Shown here: positions 35,845 through 43,588 of the stretch, in pieces
Layout of the letters: each line of letters opens with the position of its first letter
Numbering within the stretch: position 1 is the stretch's first letter
Assembly: GCA_965230185.1 (NCBI GenBank)
Contig: OZ245995.1
Span: forward strand, 2,666,001-2,730,000
Source: Motiliproteus sp965230185
GTDB taxonomy: Bacteria; Pseudomonadota; Gammaproteobacteria; Pseudomonadales; Balneatricaceae
Length of the DNA: 64,000 nt
Reading direction: 5' to 3'
The notes under the pieces: model-generated
What the model was told of the DNA's origin: nothing
The model's input: only the letters and a program-made list of their open reading frames with translations
Databases searched by the model: none
Made by a program: the position numbers and the translations under genes

Positions 35845-37932
35845 TTATGCCACTTTATCTTCAATTTCATCTACCACACTTGATAGCGCTCGTGCTGCAT
35901 TGTTCATTTGCTCTGCATATTGCGTGGTTGATTCTGACCATATTTTTAGATGCTCTGCAGTCTGGGAGTTAGCTTGCTGAGCATAATCGGCAAGTAACGT
36001 TGCAACTTGTTTAGAAAGATCGGTTACGTGCTGCTTCTGTTCGCTCAGGAACTCTTTCTGTGTTGACTTTAAGGTGTTAAAGGTACCGTCAACGTTCTCA
36101 ATCATTTGATCAATCTGGTTGGCTAGCTCTTTAAACTGACTAATGCTTGTAACTAATTCATCTCTAAGAGACTCGATTCTCTTGGCGCTTTGATGGTTCT
36201 GCTCTGCTAAATCCTTGGTACTGTCAACGGCTTCGCTAATAGCGCCTGATAGCTTGTTACCCGCGTCTCGTATGTGCGAGCTCAGCACGTTCATGTTGTC
36301 TGCCGCTGTTCTCAGTTCCTTAGCACTCTCGCGCATTCCTGAGGTGGCTTCAGCATTGGCATGAATTGAAGATTCGACACTCTGTTGAAGCACCCTGCCT
36401 TGTTCAAGAATCGCATTTGCGGCGCTCTGCTGATTCTGAATGCTGGTTTCGATGCTTGATAGCAGCTCAGTAGTTGACCGACCTACTTCCTCTACTTGTC
36501 GGTGAATAGCGTCTGAACGTTCTTTTTCAATCGCAGCGACCCGTTGATCACGCTCATCCATGCTGGATACCAAACCAGATAGCTGGTCGTTAACGAAAGA
36601 GGCCATCTTGTCACCCTGCTCAGCAACCTTCGCAGTGATCTGGCCTACTTGGCTCGTTAGATTGTCCGATAGATTCTTTTCTCTCTCGCTTGAGGCTCGC
36701 TCTCTTTCCTCTAGCTGAGAACCGATTCGACTAACTTGATCATCGAGGAATTGAGTCAGCATTCGCCCCTGATTAGAGCTTTGATCCACTAGCGTAGATA
36801 CTTGGGAAGAGATTGTTTCGATCAGCTGTTTTTCTCTTTCAGACGAGGCGTCTTGGGAAGCTTCAAGCCTTTTGATAAAGGCTTCCATGGTGGAGTTCAT
36901 GCCCGTAACGGCAGCATTAACCTTGTCTGACGCTTGCTCCATAGACTGGCGCTGTTCTGCACCCTGAGCGCCAAAGCCATCCATGAACTTAGAAATGAGC
37001 TCCTCAAGGGCTTTTTGGTTGCCCTCAGACGTCTCGTTGACAAGTTTGTTGATGGCTGGGGCCATGATCTTTTCAAGACTAGCTTCTAATCCCGCTTGAA
37101 TGCCTTGGGTGGCTTGGACGAGGGACTCCTGCATTTTTTCGCCGATTTTCTCAGCTAAACCTTGGAGCGATTCTCTAGACTGGGAGCTGTTGTAAGATAT
37201 TTCTTGAAGCTGGGCTTCGGCGCTAAGCCTAGGAAATATGTCGTCTATCTGGTTCTGCAACGCGCTGATTTTACGACGTATGCTTTGTTCCAACAGTTTC
37301 TCTATGAAGTTAAAAAAGACGCTAAGCGACACACCCCATACTGAGGTTAGAAACGCTATTTTTGCACCGTTGATGACCGCAGAAACCCCTGACTTCATTT
37401 CATCAACAGAAACGCCTGCTGAGATGTTTAACTCCGAAAGCCCGAGCTGCAGACCAACAAACGTACCAATTACACCTATGGCTGTGAGGAACCCAGGTAC
37501 GGCTGCAATAAGCCTGTTTTCAGTAATTCCCTTCGCGAGCGTTGAAGAGTTGAAGAAGTGCGCGGCATCTAGAATGTTGTACAGATAGAGCCTATCCGAC
37601 TTTTTGACCTCGACCAGCGTCTCGTCAAACTCTAACCAAAGATGTCCGATGGTATCTTTCTGCTGCTCAGCAGCTTCGGCTAGATCGTTCCTGTGTTCAA
37701 GGACCGTGTCTTCACTCAGGCCGTTAAGCTTTTTTCGCAGCCAGCCCACTCGACGGACAGCCCCTAGATATGAAAACAGCGACTTGATTATGAAGAAGAA
37801 AGTGACGACCAACAGCACGGCAACGAACAGTGCACTGAGTTGCTGGGCAGAATCAGGAATCAGCTGGAAGTTAGCGAAATCAGGAAGTAACCAACTGAGT
37901 TTTAAGTCTTGAGTTTCCATGCCATTGTCCAA
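35845..37932 (-). CDS. zorA: Zorya defence protein ZorA (MotA/ExbB-like stator with coiled-coil tail)
   Basis: 695 residues. Membrane segments at about 33-56, 142-166 (AAVPGFLTAIGVIGTFVGLQ) and 186-210 match the MotA/TolQ/ExbB proton-channel fold. The remaining ~480 residues form a very long heptad-rich cytoplasmic tail, full of Gln/Ser/Glu repeats, as in known ZorA where it makes an intracellular spike that transmits the infection signal to ZorC/ZorD. First gene of the operon; its promoter must lie in the 225 bases before it, which carry several palindromes. Confidence 0.95.
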   Translation of the reverse strand: MDNGMETQDLKLSWLLPDFANFQLIPDSAQQLSALFVAVLLVVTFFFIIKSLFSYLGAVRRVGWLRKKLNGLSEDTVLEHRNDLAEAAEQQKDTIGHLWLEFDETLVEVKKSDRLYLYNILDAAHFFNSSTLAKGITENRLIAAVPGFLTAIGVIGTFVGLQLGLSELNISAGVSVDEMKSGVSAVINGAKIAFLTSVWGVSLSVFFNFIEKLLEQSIRRKISALQNQIDDIFPRLSAEAQLQEISYNSSQSRESLQGLAEKIGEKMQESLVQATQGIQAGLEASLEKIMAPAINKLVNETSEGNQKALEELISKFMDGFGAQGAEQRQSMEQASDKVNAAVTGMNSTMEAFIKRLEASQDASSEREKQLIETISSQVSTLVDQSSNQGRMLTQFLDDQVSRIGSQLEERERASSEREKNLSDNLTSQVGQITAKVAEQGDKMASFVNDQLSGLVSSMDERDQRVAAIEKERSDAIHRQVEEVGRSTTELLSSIETSIQNQQSAANAILEQGRVLQQSVESSIHANAEATSGMRESAKELRTAADNMNVLSSHIRDAGNKLSGAISEAVDSTKDLAEQNHQSAKRIESLRDELVTSISQFKELANQIDQMIENVDGTFNTLKSTQKEFLSEQKQHVTDLSKQVATLLADYAQQANSQTAEHLKIWSESTTQYAEQMNNAARALSSVVDEIEDKVA

Positions 37933-38033
37933 GCAAAGATTGGCTTCTTGAACTCAAGATCGCTTCAAGTTGGTAGCATGACCAAGTTGAAAAATAGGTT
38001 AGAGGCTTCGGGTAAGATTAGCACCGTCTAATC

Positions 38034-38150
38034 CTTGACGAATTGAGTCCCTATAAAACCTCAAAATATACCAATGTATTGAATATATTCAATTGATCCA
38101 GATCTCATTAAGATCAACGCGTTAGTGGAACACCCTTCCAACTCGTCAAG
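38034..38150. promoter_or_regulatory. Palindrome-rich upstream region of the Zorya operon
   Basis: A 12-bp inverted repeat with one mismatch (CTTGACGAATTG at 38034-38045, CAACTCGTCAAG at 38139-38150) frames a 117-bp AT-rich segment that contains a perfect 14-bp palindrome, TTGAATATATTCAA (38079-38092), and a small GATCT/AGATC stem. It lies 102-218 bases before zorA and just after the HicA-like gene. Operator or promoter use is inferred from position only. Confidence 0.45.
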
Positions 38151-38157
38151 CCCCCTT

Positions 38158-38370
38158 TTACTCAGTTCGCGGGTCATTTCTTAATTTTCGAAGCATTGAA
38201 CGGACGAATGCACAGGTTCGGTGCGTGTGGGGCGAAATAGGCAAACAGATCTTCTTTCCGCCTGCAGGCGGTATCAGCATCGCATGCTTCTTGCTTCGCT
38301 CATACCGCCACCCTGCTTTACCAAGCTGTTTGATCAAACGATTGAGGTCCTTATCACTCGTATATCTCAC
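38158..38370 (-). CDS. Small HicA-like protein, coupled to viperin
   Basis: 70 residues. The layout, a helix (DLNRLIKQLGKAGWRYER), then SKKHAMLIPP with a central His, then a short strand-turn and PHTHRTCAFVRSMLRKL, is that of HicA/YcfA toxins, which use a dsRNA-binding-like fold and that His to cut mRNA. It overlaps the viperin gene by 4 bases (ATGA), so the two are translationally coupled. No HicB antitoxin gene accompanies it, which is unusual for a true toxin. It may instead be an RNA-binding partner of the viperin. Family assignment is by motif, not alignment. Confidence 0.65.
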   Translation of the reverse strand: MRYTSDKDLNRLIKQLGKAGWRYERSKKHAMLIPPAGGKKICLPISPHTHRTCAFVRSMLRKLRNDPRTE

Positions 38371-39314
38371 GCGGCCACCCCGCGCTCTTGGTCTTGATAA
38401 CGACTAGCGAATCGCAAAGCTGAAAATTCTATCTGGCTAAAGGCGGTAGCGATGCCGACTTCATCGATACGACCACTGTAGCGGTAGCCTCCATCAATTG
38501 AACCCTGCGGTGTATTCTGAAAAAAACGCCCATGGGGATCGATCATGATGTAAGACCCCTGCATGATCGAATTGTCTTCTACCGACATTACGCCACGAAG
38601 CGCCACGTGCTGATCCAAAAAATTGGCAAATTGATCATCGGTGATAACGTGATCATGAGATACCGAGGGCAAAACTCGCAGAACTTTCCAGCGGTCTGGT
38701 TGGCACCGTTCTATAAGCGTCAGTAAGCTCTGGTCCCAATTGTGGCGGTTAACTACGGTATTGAGCTTAATCTTGAGCCTAGGATTGGCTTGCCTCGCGA
38801 AGCTAATCAGTTTAACTAGGTGATCATCCGTTAATGTGTGTCCGTGGCGATCCTGCCTACCAATTAAACGACTACGTTCAGCATTAGCTGCATCAACGCT
38901 GATACCGAGCAGCTCAAGCTTTGGGCACAGCCAACGCAGGGTCTCCATGTCGAGGAGACTACCGTTGGTAATGAGGGACAACTTGAACCCCAAGTGCTGA
39001 GCTTGCTGGGCAACTTGACGAAAGCGCGGTCCCAGAAGCAACGGCTCGCCTCCCGCCAAACTTAAACGCAGCCCTTCCCAGCGCATCATGGACGAGAGTG
39101 GATTATTGGAATTTCCTGAAGAAAAAAACGCCTCAAGTTCCTTCAAGATATGGAAGGACCGCTGGGGATCACGCCAGACCGCGCGAGTTTCTGCTGGGCG
39201 AGTCCAAGAAGCGTAACAGTAACTGCAGCGGTAATTGCACGCCTCGGTAAGATGCCAGTTTATGACCAGGTCCTGGACACTTAACGGATTGAATGAAGGT
39301 GTTTGCGGATTCAT
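38367..39314 (-). CDS. Prokaryotic viperin (antiviral radical SAM enzyme, pVip)
   Basis: 315 residues. Radical SAM motif ACNYRCSYCY binds the 4Fe-4S cluster with Cys26, Cys30, Cys33; SLAGGEP (86-91) is the SAM-binding GGE motif. The similarity to animal viperin runs the whole length: LITNGSL, GISVDA, LIGRQ, KIKLNTVVNRHN, DRWKVLRVL, and SYIMIDPHGRFFQN, each with a counterpart in the same order. Viperins convert CTP or other NTPs to 3'-deoxy-3',4'-didehydro nucleotides that terminate viral RNA synthesis. AGGAG 8 bases before the ATG. It is divergent from the ankyrin gene. No nucleotide kinase gene is adjacent. Confidence 0.93.
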   Translation of the reverse strand: MNPQTPSFNPLSVQDLVINWHLTEACNYRCSYCYASWTRPAETRAVWRDPQRSFHILKELEAFFSSGNSNNPLSSMMRWEGLRLSLAGGEPLLLGPRFRQVAQQAQHLGFKLSLITNGSLLDMETLRWLCPKLELLGISVDAANAERSRLIGRQDRHGHTLTDDHLVKLISFARQANPRLKIKLNTVVNRHNWDQSLLTLIERCQPDRWKVLRVLPSVSHDHVITDDQFANFLDQHVALRGVMSVEDNSIMQGSYIMIDPHGRFFQNTPQGSIDGGYRYSGRIDEVGIATAFSQIEFSALRFASRYQDQERGVAA

Positions 39315-39387
39315 CGTGGTTGCTCCTAGTGCTTTGAAATTACTGCCATCGAATCTAGAGAAGCGCTTCGATGACCACGATGAAATC

Positions 39388-39433
39388 GAGCGTACAGTCA
39401 GCGTTTTCAGGAGCGGTTTAGTACTGTACGCTC
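39388..39433. repeat. 11-bp inverted repeat in the viperin/ankyrin divergent promoter
   Basis: Arms GAGCGTACAGT (39388-39398) and ACTGTACGCTC (39423-39433), perfectly complementary, 24 bases apart, in the 191-base interval between the two divergent starts. The centre lies about 95 bases from each gene. It could bind a dimeric regulator that controls both genes or form a hairpin in either leader. Confidence 0.75.
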
Positions 39434-39505
39434 TCTTTCATTTCTCATGGATGAGCCCGTCGTTATCTTTGCTTTCAACGACATAACAGAGAAGGAGCTA
39501 CAGCG

Positions 39506-42127
39506 ATGGCCAGACTTCCCACGATTGAATCCGTGCTCTTTGGGGCCTACCGACTGGCTGGATTAAACACATCTTCTGCCAATGGAGGTCGGAAGCTTGG
39601 AACGCCCCAAATCAGACGTTTCATAGCGCGTGAAGATATTTCTCTTGAGAGCCACCAATCTCTATATCTTCATCTTGTAGAAGGGTTGTTGCGTGAACTA
39701 GGAAGCGATAATGACGTTGAGATAGATCGAGATTTGCTCGGTTCGCTTTATGAGTTCCACTCACTATCGAGTGAACTTGGAGAAAAGGTATGGACCTACG
39801 GAGCATCGGAGAAGCAGATTTTCTGGGCTTTACTGTCTTGTTGCTATGTTCCTTGGTTTGCACGTAAAGCAGCTTTTTGGCGGCATGAGATTGAACTCAC
39901 GAAAGACATACCAGGTGGCGTGTTTTGGTACCTACCACAGCCTAGCAACGCTAATCCCAATATTCTTGAGCTGCCTATCGCCCAGGTCTGTCGCTGGTTA
40001 CTGAAGTTACTGGGTGTTGAACACGCTTATCGTATCAGCGAACTCGAAGCTAAAGACTGTGGCAGCAAACCAGATCTAGGCCATTTCGAGGACAAAAAAG
40101 AAGCGCTGCGGCGAGGGCTATATAACTGGCTCAGTGGCGAAGTATCCATCTCCGCGCAATCGATAAAAACCCATTTCGCTGACGACTCTGAGTTAAAGCT
40201 AGAAATCGAGGATCAAGATGGGGCGATCATTACCTGGCGTGAAATTCGACAAAGATTCCTTTATGCACGTGTGATACAGGAAGCCTATACCGAACTTGTC
40301 GAGAGACTGTGCCCTGGAATCGACTACCGCTGCGCCGATCCCGCTCAGAATAAAGTGATTCAGCTTATTGAGCTCTACAAACAGATATACCAGTGGACGA
40401 AAGACTCCTATACAGGAGTGCAATCTCACTTTGCGGCAGACCAGAAGTTCATAGCCCAGGTTGATCAACACCCGAGAGCATTTGCACTGAATGTCTATGA
40501 TTCGTCTAACGGACTTGCTGATAGCGAAAGCACCGTCAAACGAATCACAGAAATTCTGATGAAAAACTCAGGTACCGATGAACTTGAAGATGTTGAACCA
40601 TGGGACGACGACTCCTATCAGCGCATAGCCGCATCAAATGAATCCCTGAAAGAAGCGGTCCTTGGCCGTCATGCAGATACAGAGACACTCTTCTATCACA
40701 CCGTACATCGGAATGCTAAACAGGCCATCGCCACTAGTAAGAGACCTGCCGCCTTGCTTTCATTGTTAAACGCTAACCGCGTGCCTTGGAAGCTCAAACA
40801 GCTTGCACTAAAGCGTTTAGACAGCCTGAAGCTGAACGATTGGGACCAAATGCACCGCATCTGCGTTGAGCTATCCCTGTACCTGAATCAACATGCCCAG
40901 AAAACCAGGAAAGAAACGCAAGCGAAAGTCGGCAAACTATTAGAGGAAGCAGCAAAACATCCCAAGTATCGCGCTTTTGAAGCACCGATTCTGCAATATC
41001 AGGCTAAGCACCTGCTGTCGCAAAACCGACTAGATGATGCGTTGGTGCTATTTGAACAAGCCCTAGATGCCTGCAGCGGAAACGGGCATGGCCCTCTGAA
41101 AGGCGAAATAGCTAGGGATCTATTTGCAACAAGCCTCTCAAACCAGAACCTGGGACCAAAGCACCAAAAGTGGTTTCGAACCGTATTTTTTGAGAACACC
41201 TTTGAAACAGAGCGGCACTCCAGAAGTGGCCGTACAGATTTGCTTATGCAGGAGCTAATGAATCGGCAACCTCCGACTTTTGAAGATACAGCAGCTCAAT
41301 GTGCAGAGTTCTTTTGGGATACGCTCTATCGGCCTTATGCTGGATTCCAACCACTAACACCAGGACTGACGGAAGACGAAGCTTTCAAGCGAGTGGTAGA
41401 AATGATCTTTGCTGAAGACTGGCAGGCATTTCGTACATTGATCAAAACAAGCCCTGCATTCTCGCAAAAGCGCTTTAGAGATGTGCGTGGGCAAACACTT
41501 TTGATCATGTTGATTAACATGAGGCACCACACGACCGAAATTATTAGGAAGGCCGCGCAGTTCGGAATACAGCCAAACCTTGCACCTGAAGTAGTGCTTG
41601 GCCGACTCGACGAGGCGCTTAACATCTTAGTCGACATACTTCCCAAAAAATCAGTAAACATAGAGGACTACAAACAGCAAAGTGCCCTTATGCTGGCTGC
41701 AAATAGCAAGCTATCTAAGCTGGTAGCCCAGCTAATCAACAAGGGGGCGATGCTCAATCAACAAGATTTTGAAGGGCGTACTGCCTTACATGCTGCAGCC
41801 GCTTCGGGCTCAGACGAAAGCTTTTCACTACTGATCGAGGCTGGGGCTGATCCAAGTACCGCAATGAACGAGGGAATGAACGTCCTACACACCGCCGTCC
41901 GCTGTGGCCGCCCTCGTATGACTAAGATGCTTTTGGAGAGCTTCCCTTCTCTTGCTTCAACGCAGGACCATCATGACAAGCAGCCCAAAGATTACGTAGG
42001 AATTAACAACCATAAAGACTGGGCGCGCATTGCAAAAGAAAATGATCGCGAGATGGGAAGTGATGACGACTATCTGGAGGTCGCTACTATCGTTGAGAAA
42101 ATGGATGAAGAGAGGGTCTTCTGCTAG
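39506..42127 (+). CDS. Large ankyrin-repeat protein, divergent from viperin (function unknown)
   Basis: 873 residues, no signal peptide and no membrane segment, so cytoplasmic. Residues 1 to about 480 are helical and family-unknown, with many Trp/Tyr-rich patches (TWREIRQRFLYARVIQEAY). A TPR-like helix pair appears at about 505-535 (HLLSQNRLDDALVLFEQAL). Ankyrin repeats follow near 715-830, clearest in FEGRTALHAAAASGSDESF with SLLIEAGADPS. No nuclease, NTPase or protease motif was found. AAGGAG sits 8 bases before the ATG. Its place beside viperin and Zorya, and its large size, suggest a defence sensor or scaffold; that is inference. I do not recognise the family. Confidence 0.85.
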   Translation: MARLPTIESVLFGAYRLAGLNTSSANGGRKLGTPQIRRFIAREDISLESHQSLYLHLVEGLLRELGSDNDVEIDRDLLGSLYEFHSLSSELGEKVWTYGASEKQIFWALLSCCYVPWFARKAAFWRHEIELTKDIPGGVFWYLPQPSNANPNILELPIAQVCRWLLKLLGVEHAYRISELEAKDCGSKPDLGHFEDKKEALRRGLYNWLSGEVSISAQSIKTHFADDSELKLEIEDQDGAIITWREIRQRFLYARVIQEAYTELVERLCPGIDYRCADPAQNKVIQLIELYKQIYQWTKDSYTGVQSHFAADQKFIAQVDQHPRAFALNVYDSSNGLADSESTVKRITEILMKNSGTDELEDVEPWDDDSYQRIAASNESLKEAVLGRHADTETLFYHTVHRNAKQAIATSKRPAALLSLLNANRVPWKLKQLALKRLDSLKLNDWDQMHRICVELSLYLNQHAQKTRKETQAKVGKLLEEAAKHPKYRAFEAPILQYQAKHLLSQNRLDDALVLFEQALDACSGNGHGPLKGEIARDLFATSLSNQNLGPKHQKWFRTVFFENTFETERHSRSGRTDLLMQELMNRQPPTFEDTAAQCAEFFWDTLYRPYAGFQPLTPGLTEDEAFKRVVEMIFAEDWQAFRTLIKTSPAFSQKRFRDVRGQTLLIMLINMRHHTTEIIRKAAQFGIQPNLAPEVVLGRLDEALNILVDILPKKSVNIEDYKQQSALMLAANSKLSKLVAQLINKGAMLNQQDFEGRTALHAAAASGSDESFSLLIEAGADPSTAMNEGMNVLHTAVRCGRPRMTKMLLESFPSLASTQDHHDKQPKDYVGINNHKDWARIAKENDREMGSDDDYLEVATIVEKMDEERVFC

Positions 42128-42375
42128 CGGATGAGCTGTTAGGAAAGCAGCGTACGCGCCTTGTTCCAGCTGGGAGTTGATCAAGGCGCCTGTGAATGGC
42201 GGTGTTGATGACCATTCATGGTCGCTGCAATTTCCTGTGGTGCAATTACAAGCGCTAAAGGACCGTATGCGAGGTGTTCAACAGGCGTGTTAGCTTAGTT
42301 CCATTAGCCTGAAGCGGTTGATGCGCTACAGAAATTAACGGGCTACATCCTTGAGCCCCCTCACAGGTGCCATCA

Positions 42376-42417
42376 GTTAACTAAACATGGGTGAAGAACA
42401 GCGCATGTTTAGTTAAC
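42376..42417. repeat. 14-bp perfect inverted repeat
   Basis: Arms GTTAACTAAACATG (42376-42389) and CATGTTTAGTTAAC (42404-42417) with a 14-base spacer. It could fold as a strong hairpin or serve as a recombination or protein-binding site. No gene is attached to it. Confidence 0.75.
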
Positions 42418-42579
42418 GCCCCCGAAAGGTTAGAAGGATTTACACATCCGTTATTCGCTCGGCTCTCCACTAGATTTTGGGTTGTTTGCTCTCCCTTGTT
42501 CAGCAATGGTGGAGATGCTATAAAGAAATGCATATTTAAAGTTAATTTATTGATAGATAGAGCGTTTTCAGACCGTTTT

Positions 42580-42713
42580 GGCGGCTAATTTCACCCTGGG
42601 GCGGATTATGGCGGTCAATTTCACCCTCGCGCGGACAATTTGGTTCGCCACGTCTGGACAGATCTCTGTAAGTCATTGATTTTGCTTATGTCTTAATTTC
42701 ACCTTAGTTCGGA
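42580..42713. repeat. Three repeats resembling an IS21-type end
   Basis: A 20-bp unit with consensus YAATTTCACCYT-N5-CGGA occurs at 42586-42605, 42616-42635 and 42694-42713. The first two are exactly 30 bases apart and share a preceding GGCGG. Multiple short terminal repeats with AATTTCACC are typical of IS21-family ends. No istA/istB gene is present, so this would be a relic. Confidence 0.45.
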
Positions 42714-42783
42714 AACCACACTTAAAACGACGGTTCCCTGCGGTGATTTCAATCTGGTGCGCGTAGCGTCACCGATTGGTTCA

Positions 42784-43000
42784 TCAGCGGCGGTTCTGTC
42801 GGTGGTTTTTACAGAACTCGCCACCGGGTTCTGTTTCATGGCCGCAGCGTCGATTCTGTTTATCCAGGTACTTTGCGCAGCGATCGACATCCACTGTTCT
42901 GGCATTTTGATATCGGACGACAACGTCCTTAACCGGCGCTACTTTTTTGTAACGCAGTTTGCAGAACGAGATCCAGGGTGCGGTCGGCGTCTGCTTTCAT
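42784..43000 (-). pseudogene. Decayed small Cys/His protein gene
   Basis: A start ATG at 43000 with AAGGA upstream opens MKADADRTLDLVLQ; in another frame the sequence continues as CKLRYKKVAPVKDVVVRY and later RCGHETEPGGEFCKNH up to a TGA at 42784-42786. The Cys-x4-His...Cys-x2-His-like tail suggests a zinc-binding protein. A frameshift near 42955 has broken it. It abuts the previous gene (TAAATG). Family unknown. Confidence 0.35.
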
Positions 43001-43158
43001 TTAACTCTGCTTTCCTTTAACGATGCCGACCTTACCGTCGGGCTGCTCAATGAACCACGGCATGTCCTCATCCACGACCAGTATAATGGCAACGTCATCC
43101 GCTGCCCGTCCCAGGGACTGCCGACGAAGGTAACGTCCACGTTGTTTTCCTCTGGCAT
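43001..43158 (-). pseudogene. Decayed small gene of phage-like size
   Basis: ATG at 43158 opens MPEENNVDVTFVGSPWDGQR; the continuation DDVAIILVVDEDMPWFIEQP and DGKVGIVKGKQS is in a second frame, so an indel near 43095 is needed to read through. Ends with TAA at 43001-43003 directly before the next ATG. Size and tight packing resemble small phage or plasmid genes. Family unknown. Confidence 0.3.
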
Positions 43159-43254
43159 GCTTTCTTCCTGTATTGATTGCTCGCTTGCCAGTCGGTGCGG
43201 ATTGCAGTGCCCGTGTCTCGCAGTTGCAAGGCCGCACAGACAGTCGGCGCTTCA

Positions 43255-43312
43255 GGATTCATTACGTAATGAATCCCTGTCATTACGTATTTGCCGTGTA
43301 ATACGCAATGAC
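43255..43312. repeat. Cluster of CATTACG palindromes
   Basis: A perfect 22-bp palindrome (GGATTCATTAC joined to GTAATGAATCC, 43255-43276) is followed at once by a second inverted repeat with 13-bp arms, GTCATTACGTATT and AATACGCAATGAC (43279-43312), one mismatch and an 8-base loop. Both share the CATTACG core. Such stacked dyads suggest a protein-binding array, a partition, transfer or recombination site. Confidence 0.7.
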
Positions 43313-43588
43313 GTTACTGTAAGTAATGCCATTATTGGCACTAACTTTACGTGGTACTGAATACCGTAAAGTCAGCTGGCCATCGCCAAGGCGGGTTTCG
43401 GGGCCTGGTTCAACACCACCGCATAGACGTCTGGCAATACCGTTTTGAAGTCGTCGTTTGTTATAGCCCTGCAGATGATGACCGGTCTCACATGCCAGGG
43501 CCTGATACAGCTCCTCATAGTCCTCAAATACGCGCTTTGCACAGAGTTCTGTGGGGTTCGGGGTTGTTGGTGTTTGAAGGCGTTCCAT
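43283..43588 (-). CDS. Possible small hypothetical protein in the decayed region
   Basis: 101 codons from an ATG at 43588 (MERLQTPTTPNPTELCAKRV) to a stop at 43283. The middle (DYEELYQALACETGHHLQGY) looks protein-like, and the tail overlaps the palindrome cluster, which is a warning that the end may be non-native. No family recognised, and it may be another relic. Confidence 0.35.
   Translation of the reverse strand: MERLQTPTTPNPTELCAKRVFEDYEELYQALACETGHHLQGYNKRRLQNGIARRLCGGVEPGPETRLGDGQLTLRYSVPRKVSANNGITYSNVIAYYTANT

Noticed and set aside
42376..42417. Integron attC site
   Set aside because: The arms are palindromic, but the GTTRRRY/RYYYAAC core pattern is not met and no integron integrase or cassettes are seen.
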